A stretch of 64,000 bases of DNA from Salimicrobium halophilum (GCF_900100295.1 NZ_FNEV01000002.1:62001-126000), one strand, 5' to 3'. Positions 7,150 to 15,664 are shown, counted from the first letter of the stretch. Translations and numbers: made by a program. Notes: generated by a model from the sequence alone, not told the origin.

Positions 7150-8403
7150 ATGTCTGTGAAAGTACAACCGGTCGACGAAGTCAAAGAGCCGGTAGAAAAA
7201 GATAAGGTTAAGTTGAATGATCCACAACCGAAACTGATTGCTGGAGGGGTTGCTGTAAGTCTTGTACTGCTTGTATATTTACTGGCGACTCAAGCCTTGT
7301 CGCAGTCCGTTCTTCTATTAATCGGACTGGGGCTTGGATACACACTGTTCCACGCTCGCTTTGGTTTCACGTCAGCTTTCCGTAAACTGATGGCCGTCGG
7401 AAACGGTCAGGCGCTCCGTTCTCATATGCTGATGCTTGCCGTGGCTGTCACTTTATTTGCACCGATTCTCGCTTTTGGATTCTCGTTTTTCGGTCAGGGA
7501 GTATCGGGGTACGTGGCACCTGTCGGGGTAAGTTTGTTCGTAGGAGCATTCATGTTCGGTGTCGGAATGCAACTTGGTGGAGGTTGTGCTTCCGGAACAC
7601 TGTATGCTGTCGGTGGCGGACGATCCGTCATGTTCATCACGCTTTTATTCTTTATCGTAGGCTCGACGATCGGTGCCTATCACTTACCATTCTGGACTGA
7701 GGAGTTGCCGGCATTTGAACCGGTGTCTCTTGCAACATCTACAGGTCTTGGCTATGGTGGCGCATGGATCTTGTCTCTCGCTATTTTTGGATTGGTAGCC
7801 TGGATCACCATTGCGATCGAAAAGAAGAAACGCCCACCGAAAATGGCTCCGGTTCCGACGACAAAAGGGTGGAAACGCGTACTTCGCGGATCATGGCCAT
7901 TGTTCGCTGCGGCGATTGTCCTTGCTGTGCTGAATGCATTGACGCTTATGACGCGCGGAGCGCCATGGGGCGTAACGTCCGCTTTCGCGCTTTGGGGATC
8001 GAAAGTCGCCATGTTCTTCGGTATCGATGTCAGCAGCTGGGGCTACTGGCAGGGAGCGAATGCCGAAGTGCTGCAGTCCTCCATTTTCGCTGATTCGACG
8101 ACAGTATTGAACTTCGGTGTCATTCTCGGCGCGTTTCTTGCATCTGCTGCAGGCGGGCTGTTCCGTTTCACTAAAATCACTATCAGAAATTTCATGGCTT
8201 CCGTAATCGGTGGTCTGCTGCTTGGATATGGAGCAAGACTTGCATTCGGATGTAACATCGGCGCATACTTCGGAGGAATCGCATCCTTCAGTCTTCACGG
8301 CTACATCTGGGGAGTGCTCGCTTTGGCCGGAACCTTCGTGGCATTGTTCCTGCGTCCTTTGTTCGGGCTGTCGGTACCGAAACCGAAAGACTCTTTCTGC
8401 TAA
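7150..8403 (+). CDS. YeeE/YedE family (TsuA-like) thiosulfate/sulfur transporter
   Basis: 417 residues with about ten membrane segments in two related halves. Each half carries the conserved Cys loop of the family: MQLGGGCASGTLYAVGGG (near residue 140) and LAFGCNIGAYFGGI (near residue 360). In TsuA these cysteines line a thiosulfate path, so uptake of thiosulfate or transfer of persulfide sulfur is the likely role. The N-terminal 30 residues are charged and cytoplasmic. AAGGAAAGGGTG precedes the ATG. No TusA-like sulfur carrier gene is adjacent. Monocistronic, with a promoter and terminator of its own. Confidence 0.87.
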   Translation: MSVKVQPVDEVKEPVEKDKVKLNDPQPKLIAGGVAVSLVLLVYLLATQALSQSVLLLIGLGLGYTLFHARFGFTSAFRKLMAVGNGQALRSHMLMLAVAVTLFAPILAFGFSFFGQGVSGYVAPVGVSLFVGAFMFGVGMQLGGGCASGTLYAVGGGRSVMFITLLFFIVGSTIGAYHLPFWTEELPAFEPVSLATSTGLGYGGAWILSLAIFGLVAWITIAIEKKKRPPKMAPVPTTKGWKRVLRGSWPLFAAAIVLAVLNALTLMTRGAPWGVTSAFALWGSKVAMFFGIDVSSWGYWQGANAEVLQSSIFADSTTVLNFGVILGAFLASAAGGLFRFTKITIRNFMASVIGGLLLGYGARLAFGCNIGAYFGGIASFSLHGYIWGVLALAGTFVALFLRPLFGLSVPKPKDSFC

Positions 8404-8417
8404 ATGAAGTATTTTTT

Positions 8418-8451
8418 AAACCTTCCGGGATTTGATTCCGGAAGGTTTTTT
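8418..8451 (+). terminator. Terminator after YeeE-like gene
   Basis: Stem AAACCTTCCGG / CCGGAAGGTTT followed by T-rich sequence. Confidence 0.85.
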
Positions 8452-8546
8452 AGTTAGATCAGGCCGTTCGCGATTGACATGCCGGTTTATAACACAAGAA
8501 TCATGGGAACAGAATTCTTGCTTGATATTTATCAGGAGGGGTTAGG

Positions 8547-8861
8547 ATGAGTGATAGAGATCAGCTTGAAAATTGGAAGCGTTCCCTTCGCAGGGGACTC
8601 GATGATACAACGAAAGAGCTCGATAAATTGAAGAAAGAATTTCGTAGGGAAAGAGAATTGAGGGATCTCCAGATTGATCGCCTTACCAGCTGGCTCGGAG
8701 AAGAGGATATGCCGGAAGACGTGAGAGAGGACCTTGAGGAAAGCCTTGAATTATTGAAAGAAAAGAATGCGGAAAAAGAAGAAAGGATCCAGTGGCTCGA
8801 AACGTCGAAGCGTTCGACGGAGTTCATGATCCGTAAAATTGAGGAAGAACGAAGGGTATAA
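8547..8861 (+). CDS. Charged coiled-coil protein of unknown function
   Basis: 104 residues, almost entirely charged (Glu, Asp, Lys, Arg) with heptad-like leucines, predicted as two or three long helices or coiled coils separated near residue 52 by GEEDMPEDV. No catalytic motif, signal peptide or membrane segment is visible. A strong AGGAGGGG ribosome binding site precedes the ATG, and the gene has its own terminator, so it is probably expressed. I do not recognise the family. A cytoplasmic structural or binding protein is possible. Confidence 0.7.
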   Translation: MSDRDQLENWKRSLRRGLDDTTKELDKLKKEFRRERELRDLQIDRLTSWLGEEDMPEDVREDLEESLELLKEKNAEKEERIQWLETSKRSTEFMIRKIEEERRV

Positions 8862-8865
8862 CAAG

Positions 8866-8898
8866 AAAGCACGCTTTCCTACGAGAAAAGCGTGCTTT
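8866..8898. terminator. Bidirectional terminator
   Basis: Stem AAAGCACGCTTT / AAAGCGTGCTTT with flanking A and T tracts, between the coiled-coil gene and the convergent MFS gene. Confidence 0.85.
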
Positions 8899-8900
8899 TA

Positions 8901-10136
8901 TTAATTTGTATGAAGGGTTTCTTTCATCCTGAATAAGGCGTTGATCCCTGCCAAAAGTGGAAAGACAGCGACAAGACCGATAGCCCAATCGACGCTGATC
9001 ATGTCTGCGAGAAGTCCCGCTATCAGCGCACCGAACGCATAGCCACTATCTCTCCAGAAGCGGTACACCCCCATCGAAGTCGCCCTCCATTCCGGATGAG
9101 CGACATCACTGATAGATGCAAGAATCACTGGATAGACCAGGGCTGTGCCAATACCAAGAAGAACAGCTGATAAGAGCCATAGGGTATAGGTATCGACAAG
9201 CAGGAAAAGCCATAGCGAAAGCGCCTGAATAATCATGCCACTGACGATCAGCGTTTTCCTCCCGATTTTGTCACTCCATACCCCGGTAAATAGCTGTACG
9301 ATTCCCCACGCTGCAGGGTACACGGCGACGACTGTGCCGATCTGACCGACTGAAAGACCACCGGCAGCAAGGAAAACGGGGAACAGCCCCCAGGCCATGC
9401 CGTCCTTCAGGTTCGTCGTCAGTCCAGCGATGCTGTTACTGGAAAGGTCAGCATTTTTCCAGGAGGTACGTTTAAAAATCTCTCCTGTAGAGAGGGAGGT
9501 TTTCTGTTTCTTCTCTTGACTTGCCTGGACTTTGACATGTCGATCCGTATTTTGGACGATAAGGGATAAAAGAAAACCGATGATAACAAGTACAATGCCG
9601 ATGTAGAAAGGCTCAGGACTCAAAGAATACGTCGAAGCTACATAGCCAGAGACAGCAGCCATCAGCGCAACACCGACATAGCCCGCGAATTCATTGAACC
9701 CTACAGCCAGACCGCGCTGGGTAGGCTTCGCAAGGTCTACTTTCATATTGACGGTCATCGACCATGTAAGAGCCTGGTTGATCCCGAGAAGGATGTTTGC
9801 CACTACAATCACCCACCAGGCGTGAGCGAAGATGACGATTATCGGAACGAAAAGTCCAACGCCCCATCCTGCTAAAAGAACCTGTTTCCGACCGAACCTG
9901 TCCGCAAGACTTCCTGCGAAAAAGTTGAGAATCGCTTTGGAGAAACCGAAGCTGACAATAAAGGATAAGGCTGCGCTCATTGACGCGAGACCAAAGCGCT
10001 CCTCCCCGATCATCGGAAGAATGGTACGTTCGAGACCGACCATCGATCCTACGAATAAATTGATGAGAACAAGAATCGAAAATTGCGCAAGGTTCTCTTT
10101 CACACCTATTTTGGTTGTATGAGAAGTCTTATGCAT
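8901..10136 (-). CDS. MFS transporter
   Basis: 411 residues, twelve predicted membrane helices. The loop between helices 2 and 3 is GSLADRFGRKQVLLAG, the MFS motif A, and the equivalent in the second half is GVWSDKIGRKTLIVSG. A central charged loop (about residues 200-225) divides the halves. Probably a drug or metabolite exporter; no substrate-specific motif is recognised. AAAAGGTGA precedes the ATG at 10136. It is divergent from the alcohol dehydrogenase gene, with a 173-base intergenic region that contains a palindrome. Confidence 0.85.
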   Translation of the reverse strand: MHKTSHTTKIGVKENLAQFSILVLINLFVGSMVGLERTILPMIGEERFGLASMSAALSFIVSFGFSKAILNFFAGSLADRFGRKQVLLAGWGVGLFVPIIVIFAHAWWVIVVANILLGINQALTWSMTVNMKVDLAKPTQRGLAVGFNEFAGYVGVALMAAVSGYVASTYSLSPEPFYIGIVLVIIGFLLSLIVQNTDRHVKVQASQEKKQKTSLSTGEIFKRTSWKNADLSSNSIAGLTTNLKDGMAWGLFPVFLAAGGLSVGQIGTVVAVYPAAWGIVQLFTGVWSDKIGRKTLIVSGMIIQALSLWLFLLVDTYTLWLLSAVLLGIGTALVYPVILASISDVAHPEWRATSMGVYRFWRDSGYAFGALIAGLLADMISVDWAIGLVAVFPLLAGINALFRMKETLHTN

Positions 10137-10243
10137 ATAGTCACCTTTTCATGTAAAAATCTTAAAGTCGTACAAAATTTCAGTAATTGTAAAATATCAT
10201 ACATTACGGGGTATGTACAGCTTAAAGGATGCATTTTCTGATG

Positions 10244-10257
10244 AAGTATGTATACTT
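10244..10257. promoter_or_regulatory. Palindrome upstream of alcohol dehydrogenase, possible operator
   Basis: AAGTATGTATACTT: arms AAGTAT / ATACTT around GT. A second, weaker repeat TACAT/ATGTA is centred near 10208, and both contain GTATGTA. The region lies between divergent MFS and dehydrogenase genes, so a shared regulator (for example an HxlR/MarR type) is possible, but none is encoded alongside. Confidence 0.35.
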
Positions 10258-10309
10258 AATGAAAGAACGCAAAAGTTCAGTTCAGATTAATGCAGAAAGG
10301 ATGGATCCA

Positions 10310-11356
10310 ATGAAAGCAGTACAAGTGACAGGTTATGGTGACGTAGATAAGTTGGAAGTGAGAGACGTTCCTGTGCCGGAACCGGGAGCCGGGGAATTAC
10401 TTATAAAAGTGAAGGCGTGTGCCATCAATAATACAGAAATCTGGATGAGAGAAGGAGCATATGGGACCGGAGGAAAGTCCGGGTGGAAACCGGAAGGCGT
10501 GAATTTCCCGAGAACTCCCGGGTCAGACATTACTGGAGAAGTGGTGAAGACTGGGGAAGAAGTCGATGAATCAATGCAGGGAAACAGTGTAGTATTGTAC
10601 CCTCTTACGTCTGACGCGGAAGAAGGAACCGAACACTATGCGGACGATATGTCGTTCATAGGATCGGAATATGACGGGGGCTATGCCGAATACGTAGTAT
10701 GGCCTGCTGAATTGTGTTTCCCGATGCCACTTGCAGATTATACAGAGAGTGCCGTATTTTCCGTCAGTGGTCTGACAGCATGGCACATGGTGGAACAGAT
10801 TCAGGCCAAGCCGGGGGAGACGGTAATGGTAACGGGTGCTAACGGAGGAGTAGGCTCGTTGAATGTGCAGATTGCAGCTAATGTTTTTGGTGCACGTGTC
10901 ATTGCGATTGTCGGTGACTTGTCCGAAGAACAAAGAATGAAGGAACTCGGTGCTTCTCATGTATTGTCCTACAAGTCAGAGAATTTAGCCGAAGAGATTC
11001 TCGAAGTTAATGGTGGTTCGATCGATTCTGTACTGGATGTCGTAGGTGATGCGTTGTTTGCAACATCTCTTCACGTGATGAAAAAAGGCGGGAAATTCTG
11101 CATATCAGGATCTGCCGGGGGACAGAAGACGAACCTGGACTTCCGGACCGTGTATTTGAAGCATATTACAATGTATGGCTCTGTACTGGGGACGAGAAAA
11201 GAGTTCAAGCAGATGCTCAAAGCTATTGCTGAAGGGAAAATCCGTCCGGTCATAGATAAAACGTTCCCGCTCGAGAAAGCGGGGGAAGCTCAAGCCTACT
11301 TCAAAGAGAAAGGCAAGTTCGGAAAAATTGTATTGCTTCCTGAAACAGAAGAATAA
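10310..11356 (+). CDS. Zinc-binding-type alcohol dehydrogenase/quinone oxidoreductase
   Basis: 348 residues of the medium-chain dehydrogenase/reductase superfamily. N-terminal GroES-like domain (FPRTPGSDITGEVV), then a Rossmann domain with VTGANGGVGSLNVQIAANVFG near residue 175 for NAD(P)H. The Cys/His set of the catalytic zinc site is not evident (the usual GHE is replaced by GSDITG), which favours a quinone-reductase-like, zinc-free enzyme acting on alpha,beta-unsaturated carbonyls or quinones. The ATG at 10310 follows AAAGGATG; in-frame codons upstream lack a usable site. It ends at a strong terminator. Confidence 0.85.
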   Translation: MKAVQVTGYGDVDKLEVRDVPVPEPGAGELLIKVKACAINNTEIWMREGAYGTGGKSGWKPEGVNFPRTPGSDITGEVVKTGEEVDESMQGNSVVLYPLTSDAEEGTEHYADDMSFIGSEYDGGYAEYVVWPAELCFPMPLADYTESAVFSVSGLTAWHMVEQIQAKPGETVMVTGANGGVGSLNVQIAANVFGARVIAIVGDLSEEQRMKELGASHVLSYKSENLAEEILEVNGGSIDSVLDVVGDALFATSLHVMKKGGKFCISGSAGGQKTNLDFRTVYLKHITMYGSVLGTRKEFKQMLKAIAEGKIRPVIDKTFPLEKAGEAQAYFKEKGKFGKIVLLPETEE

Positions 11357-11368
11357 TATCTATAACGA

Positions 11369-11404
11369 CAACACCCCCGGACATTCACGTCTGGGGGTGT
11401 TTCT
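11369..11404 (+). terminator. Terminator after dehydrogenase
   Basis: Stem ACACCCCC / GGGGGTGT with a loop of about 14 bases, followed by TTTCT. Confidence 0.8.
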
Positions 11405-11447
11405 AATCTACTACCGGTTTCAGCTATATAAGTGATCAGCTACGCAA

Positions 11448-11612
11448 TTATTTGCATTTGTATTGGTATTCGAATTTATTCAGAAGGGTGTCTAGTCTTT
11501 GGGAGATTTTCACCAAGTGATCATAGCTCTCGTTTCTTTCGTAAGCTTGAAACATTTTCTTCCTTACTTTCTCAATTTCTTTCAACAACGTTCGTTTCTC
11601 CTTGCATTCCAC
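11448..11612 (-). CDS. Spo0E-like aspartyl-phosphate phosphatase
   Basis: 54 residues forming the two-helix Spo0E fold: LLKEIEKVRKKMFQAY, then a turn, then HLVKISQRLDTLLNKF, which carries the S-Q-x-L-D signature whose Asp is needed to dephosphorylate Spo0A~P. Members delay entry into sporulation. The GTG at 11612 is chosen because AAGGGAG lies eight bases before it; the longer open frame upstream has no ribosome binding site and an implausible composition. This is good evidence for a spore-forming or Spo0A-carrying host. Confidence 0.85.
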   Translation of the reverse strand: MECKEKRTLLKEIEKVRKKMFQAYERNESYDHLVKISQRLDTLLNKFEYQYKCK

Positions 11613-11782
11613 TATAAATAACTCCCTTGTATTATTTTTACATTTGTTTATTATAAAGGAAAAGGTTATACAAAAAAAGGCATACGTTTGCATACATGTA
11701 TAAATAGTACATAAGTAGTGGTTGTCTCTTTCCGAATAATATACCTTCGACAAGGAAGGATAATGGGGAAGGAGTGATACGC

Positions 11783-12367
11783 GTGGAATGGGACGTTATA
11801 TGGAAAGCGGCACTTATTGTAATCGTAGGGACTTTTCTGTTACGGATCGCAGGTAGAAAAACGATTTCACAGATGACGCTGGCCGAAACGATCATCATGA
11901 TAGCCATAGGGTCTCTATTGATTCAACCAGTCGCAGGGCGGAACATTTGGCAAACATTTTTCGTCGGAGGGATGCTGATCGCAACGCTTCTGGTGATGGA
12001 ATTCATCCAGGTGAAGTCGGACTGGATGGAGAAGTGGATCACCGGGAAATCGAAGGTAGTGATCAAGGGAGGGAAGCTTCAGGAAGACACGCTTAAGAAA
12101 GTGCGACTTACGGTCGATCAGCTTGAGATGACACTGCGCCAGCAGAACGTATCCAATCTTGGGGACGTGGAATGGGCGACGCTTGAACCGAATGGACAAC
12201 TCGGATTCGTTTTGAAAAAGGATGCCCGTCCGGTGACCCAAAAGGAATTCCGTCAGCTGATGGAGGTCCTGGAATCGAAAATAGAAAATGCTTCAGGATC
12301 GGGAGATAGTCTTTTTCAGGAAATAGAAGCCCCTAAGAAGAAAGATATCCCGGACCATCTTAACTGA
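11783..12367 (+). CDS. DUF421/YetF family membrane protein
   Basis: 194 residues: three N-terminal membrane helices, including LRIAGRKTISQMTLAETIIMI, the hallmark of the family, then a soluble YetF C-terminal domain with GKLQEDTLKKVRLTVDQL and ending in an acidic, Ser-rich tail. Proteins of this family sit in the membrane with the C-terminal domain in the cytoplasm; some are induced in spores or at low pH, but no activity is established. The GTG at 11783 follows AAGGAG with eight bases spacing, while a GTG three codons earlier lies inside that site. Confidence 0.88.
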   Translation: MEWDVIWKAALIVIVGTFLLRIAGRKTISQMTLAETIIMIAIGSLLIQPVAGRNIWQTFFVGGMLIATLLVMEFIQVKSDWMEKWITGKSKVVIKGGKLQEDTLKKVRLTVDQLEMTLRQQNVSNLGDVEWATLEPNGQLGFVLKKDARPVTQKEFRQLMEVLESKIENASGSGDSLFQEIEAPKKKDIPDHLN

Positions 12368-12394
12368 GAAGTGCAGAAGCGGCACTTCTTTTTT
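12367..12394 (+). terminator. Terminator after DUF421 gene
   Basis: Stem AGAAGTGC / GCACTTCT followed by six T, starting at the last base of the stop codon. Confidence 0.85.
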
Positions 12395-12428
12395 GTTATA
12401 ATTTAGAAAAAGGATGGGGGGAGTAAGT

Positions 12429-12653
12429 ATGCGAAAAGTTTTCTGGATGCCTTTGTTGGTTGCGATTAGTACCATGGTCGCTCTATATGGAATCGAAAAT
12501 CTTCTTCACATAGGTCTGCTCCGTTTTTCTTTCAGTTGGAATGAACCGTTGGAGGAAGGCTTGTTTTTCGCCATGGATATTGCAGTTCTTCCTTTTGTGA
12601 TCGGCATTCTTGCAGGTTTCCTGGTGGAACGGAAGCTTAGGAGAAGCATGTAA
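12429..12653 (+). CDS. Small two-helix membrane protein, unknown
   Basis: 74 residues with two hydrophobic segments (about 4-24 and 46-66) separated by a charged loop, and a basic C-terminus (ERKLRRSM). GGGGGGAG precedes the ATG at 12429. I do not recognise the family. It may be cotranscribed with the HAD-Nudix gene 41 bases downstream. Confidence 0.65.
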   Translation: MRKVFWMPLLVAISTMVALYGIENLLHIGLLRFSFSWNEPLEEGLFFAMDIAVLPFVIGILAGFLVERKLRRSM

Positions 12654-12694
12654 CCATTCCATTCGTTGTATAAGACAAAAGGGGGAGAGAACGG

Positions 12695-13957
12695 ATGACA
12701 AAAACGATACTCTTTGATTTCGACGGAACGTTGGCAGATACCCTGCCTTTATGTATCCATGCGTTCCAACCTGTATTCAAGACTTATGAAGGTAAAAATT
12801 ATTCAGAAGAAGACATTGTGGCGATGTTCGGTCCTTCGGAAAGAGAAATTATCCGGGAAAATGTGGGGAATAGAAACAAAGAAGCAGCTATAGACCATTA
12901 TTATGACATTTATGATCGAGAACATGAGGACTTCGTACCGAAGAACCGCGAAGTGATCGAGATGCTTCATTACTTGAAGAATTCCGGGATGAATCTCGGA
13001 ATCATTACCGGGAAGGCGAGAAGGAGTCTCGATTTGTCACTTGAAAAATTGAACATGAATGATATCTTCGACGTTACCATTGCAGGAGATGAAGTGGAAG
13101 AACCTAAACCATTTCCGGAAAGTGTGGAGAAGGCCCTTGATTTTCTGGGTGCTTCTACGGAAGAAACACTTTTCCTTGGCGACAGTGGAGCGGATATCGG
13201 AGCAGGAAAAGCAGCCGGTGTCTCCACAGCACTTGTATCCTGGTTGCCAGAGTACACAGGGGCATCCTCCAAAGTCGAACCTACATATAAATTTGAAAGC
13301 CTCATCGGTTTTCTGCACGACCCGATTATTCAATCCGAGAAATCATTGGAATGGTTCCATTGGACGAAAAAGATCCAGGCCGTCTCCCAATCCGGTTTGG
13401 CTTATTCCAAAAACGTACACGATATTGAACGTTATGAAGAATTGCGGGACATAACTGCCTCTATGATGGAAGGGCTCACCGACTTCGATAAATTTGCCAT
13501 CAGGGATCTTTTTAAGGGAGAGATAGGTTACGCCACGCCAAAGGTAGACGTGAGAGCAGTGATCTTTCAGGAAGAGAAACTGTTGCTGGTGAAAGAAAAA
13601 TCGGATGGGCGCTGGTCTCTACCCGGTGGTTGGGCGGATGCAGGGCTGACTCCGGCAGAAGTGGCTGTGAAAGAAACCTGGGAGGAATCCGGATATGAGA
13701 CGGAAGCTTCGGGGTTACTGGGGGTCCTGAACTACGGTTCTCATCCTCATCCACCATTTCCGTTCGAGGTGTACAAAATATTCGTAGCATGTGACATAAC
13801 CGGTGGCCAACCTGCAAGAAGTATAGAAACGAGCGATGTAGGGTTTTTCGGTGAGACCGAACTCCCGGAATTATCGACGAACCGCAATACGTCCGGCCAG
13901 ATCCGTATGCTTTTCGAGAATCGTAACAACGTAGATCAGTCTGTATTTTTCGATTAA
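12695..13957 (+). CDS. HAD hydrolase fused to Nudix hydrolase
   Basis: 420 residues in one uninterrupted frame. Residues 1-210 are a HAD phosphatase of the phosphoglycolate phosphatase/PpaX type: LFDFDGTLADT, GIITGKAR, and FLGDSGADIGAGKAAG. Residues about 222-280 match the alpha-helical N-terminal domain of Nudix enzymes acting on nucleoside diphosphate-X compounds (HWTKKIQAVSQSGLAY, ERYEELRDI). Residues 285-410 are a Nudix domain with GGWADAG and KETWEESGY; compared with the canonical box the first Glu is Leu and the Arg is Lys, while the E-x-x-E-E core remains. It may couple nucleotide-sugar or ADP-X hydrolysis to dephosphorylation of the product. The fusion is seen directly; coupling is inferred. 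Confidence 0.85.
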   Translation: MTKTILFDFDGTLADTLPLCIHAFQPVFKTYEGKNYSEEDIVAMFGPSEREIIRENVGNRNKEAAIDHYYDIYDREHEDFVPKNREVIEMLHYLKNSGMNLGIITGKARRSLDLSLEKLNMNDIFDVTIAGDEVEEPKPFPESVEKALDFLGASTEETLFLGDSGADIGAGKAAGVSTALVSWLPEYTGASSKVEPTYKFESLIGFLHDPIIQSEKSLEWFHWTKKIQAVSQSGLAYSKNVHDIERYEELRDITASMMEGLTDFDKFAIRDLFKGEIGYATPKVDVRAVIFQEEKLLLVKEKSDGRWSLPGGWADAGLTPAEVAVKETWEESGYETEASGLLGVLNYGSHPHPPFPFEVYKIFVACDITGGQPARSIETSDVGFFGETELPELSTNRNTSGQIRMLFENRNNVDQSVFFD

Positions 13958-13958
13958 C

Positions 13959-13987
13959 AAGTCCGGGGCGTGGAGTCCCGGACTTTT
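13959..13987. terminator. Terminator between HAD-Nudix and yitT-like genes
   Basis: Stem AAGTCCGGG / CCCGGACTT followed by TTTTC on the plus strand; it also serves as the only hairpin after the convergent YitT-like gene. Confidence 0.75.
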
Positions 13988-13999
13988 CTATGGAGAATG

Positions 14000-14845
14000 C
14001 TAAGAATTTCGTGTTTCTCCCTTGTATCCTCTTCTGAAAATCTCCTGGACCCGGTGGACCGTGACGTAAGCATTCGGGTCATTATCCTCGACGAGCTTCC
14101 TCAGCTGTACGATTTCCCTTTTATTGATTACGAGGTAAAGGATATCCCGATTCTCCCGCGTATACCCTCCCTGTGCTTCCATGACAGTGACGCCTCTCGA
14201 CATCTGTTTCAGAATCGCATTCAGCAGCTGAATATTTTTTTCAGAGATGATCATGACTGCGCTCCGTTCTTCAGCCCCTTCAATCATGATGTCGATGACT
14301 TTCGCTCCGATATACACGGAAATCAACGTATACATCGCGCGTTCCCGGCCGATGACAAATGCGCTGCCGAAGATAACCAGGATATCTAAAGCCAACATCG
14401 AACTTGCGATACTCGTACCGAAAGCTTTATTGATCATATTGGCCAGGATTGTCGTGCCTCCGGTCGTTCCTCCGGCCCGGAAGATCATACCGATGCCGAG
14501 ACCTACCCCGAGTCCGGCGAAGAGAGCCGCAAGCAGACGATCCTCAATCGCTTCTCCCCAGCCCACAGTGATGTGCAGGAATATCGAGTTTAATATTATA
14601 GCGATGACAGTAAAGAAGATCGTCCTTTTTGTAAAGAACTTGTATCCGATGGCCACAAGAGTCGCATTGATTACTAGATTGACGAGGCCAGGCGACCATT
14701 CAAATAAGTAATAGGTGACGATGGTGATCCCGAATACACCACCTTCCGACAACTGGTTCGGAATGACGAAATAATTGATGCCCGTGGAGAGCACAAAACT
14801 GCCGATCATAAGGATGATCAAATCTCTTATATTTCTATTCAACAT
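14000..14845 (-). CDS. YitT family membrane protein (DUF161/DUF2179)
   Basis: 281 residues: five or six N-terminal membrane helices, with FRAGGTTGGTTILANMI in the middle as the family hallmark, then a soluble DUF2179 domain (RSAVMIISEKNIQLLNAILKQM ... GGYTRENRDILYLVI) that resembles a small ACT-like regulatory module. The function of YitT proteins is unsettled. AGGAGGTGCGTT precedes the ATG at 14845; nine upstream in-frame codons precede that site and are excluded. Confidence 0.88.
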   Translation of the reverse strand: MLNRNIRDLIILMIGSFVLSTGINYFVIPNQLSEGGVFGITIVTYYLFEWSPGLVNLVINATLVAIGYKFFTKRTIFFTVIAIILNSIFLHITVGWGEAIEDRLLAALFAGLGVGLGIGMIFRAGGTTGGTTILANMINKAFGTSIASSMLALDILVIFGSAFVIGRERAMYTLISVYIGAKVIDIMIEGAEERSAVMIISEKNIQLLNAILKQMSRGVTVMEAQGGYTRENRDILYLVINKREIVQLRKLVEDNDPNAYVTVHRVQEIFRRGYKGETRNS

Positions 14846-14931
14846 AACGCACCTCCTGCTGATGTCCATCATATCGTATCTATTTGCTTGTGTTAATATG
14901 TCGAAAATTCATAAATATTTAGAAAATTTCG

Positions 14932-14980
14932 TTTACAAACGCTTTCTTTTAATATACAATACACAGTATACTGTATACAG
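14932..14980 (+). promoter_or_regulatory. Promoter with GntR-type operators and cre-like site
   Basis: TTTACA (14932-14937), 17 bases, TACAAT (14955-14960). The start site falls in two overlapping palindromes, ACAGTATACTGT (14963-14974) and CTGTATACAG (14971-14980), the form bound by FadR-type GntR proteins, so autorepression by the next gene is likely. TTACAAACGCTTTCT (14933-14947) resembles a CcpA cre site lacking the first conserved G. Confidence 0.6.
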
Positions 14981-15002
14981 AAAGAAAGGAGAGGGGTGGA
15001 AG

Positions 15003-15653
15003 ATGCAAAAAATAAACACGAATGTAAGTCTTGCAGACCAGGCGTATGAGTCTCTCAGACAGTCCATTGTCCAGGGGGAACTTCATGCGGACGAAGAGTT
15101 GAGGGAAGAGAATATCGCCAAACAACTCGGTGTCAGCCGTACCCCATTGAGAGACGCATTGCGAAGACTTGCGATGGACGGGCTCGTTGTTCTCAGGAAA
15201 GGGAAGCCCGCCAAAGTCGCTACATTCACCATGGAGGATTCCCTTCATCTGATCGAAGTAAGATCTCTGCTTGAAATCCACAACATAGTAACCATCACAC
15301 CACACATCACAGAAGAAAGAGTCCAGCAACTGAGAGAGAACCTCTTTGCTCAGAAGAACGCGATTAAAGATGAAGATTATGAATCATTCGTCGAGCTGGA
15401 CAGGGAATTCCACTTATTGCTCACCGAAGATAATCCGAACACGAAACTTCAGGAACTCATTCACCAGATGAACTCGGGAGACTACCGGGCATTCATCATT
15501 TTATCCAATACGCTATCTCCAAGTGCGGAAGTCGCTTACGGAGAACACCATCACATTTTAGAAGCTATAGAAAACAGAGATACAGAAAAAGCGAAAGAGA
15601 CGATGGAGCATCATATGGCAAATATCAGAAAACGACTGACTCAGTCGAATTAG
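15003..15653 (+). CDS. GntR/FadR-family regulator of the TRAP operon
   Basis: 216 residues: N-terminal winged helix (ADQAYESLRQSIVQGEL, then ENIAKQLGVSRTPLRDALRRL as recognition helix) and an all-helical FCD ligand domain with Asp and His residues of the metal/carboxylate site (LDREFHLLL, EHHHILEAI, MEHHMANI). Ligands of this group are usually organic acids or amino-acid derivatives. GGAGAGGGGTGGAAG precedes the ATG at 15003; upstream codons cover the promoter and are rejected. The gene lies 11 bases ahead of dctP and palindromes overlap its own start site. Confidence 0.9.
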   Translation: MQKINTNVSLADQAYESLRQSIVQGELHADEELREENIAKQLGVSRTPLRDALRRLAMDGLVVLRKGKPAKVATFTMEDSLHLIEVRSLLEIHNIVTITPHITEERVQQLRENLFAQKNAIKDEDYESFVELDREFHLLLTEDNPNTKLQELIHQMNSGDYRAFIILSNTLSPSAEVAYGEHHHILEAIENRDTEKAKETMEHHMANIRKRLTQSN

Positions 15654-15664
15654 GAGGAGTACAT

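Noticed and set aside
6331-7227. Long minus-strand open frame of about 298 codons opposite the haloacid dehalogenase
   Set aside because: It runs antisense to a gene with clear catalytic motifs, has Phe/His/Arg-rich shadow composition and no ribosome binding site.
14775-15002. Upstream extension of the GntR gene by 76 codons
   Set aside because: The extension covers a TTTACA-N17-TACAAT promoter and the operator; GGAGAGGGG precedes the ATG at 15003, where the family starts.
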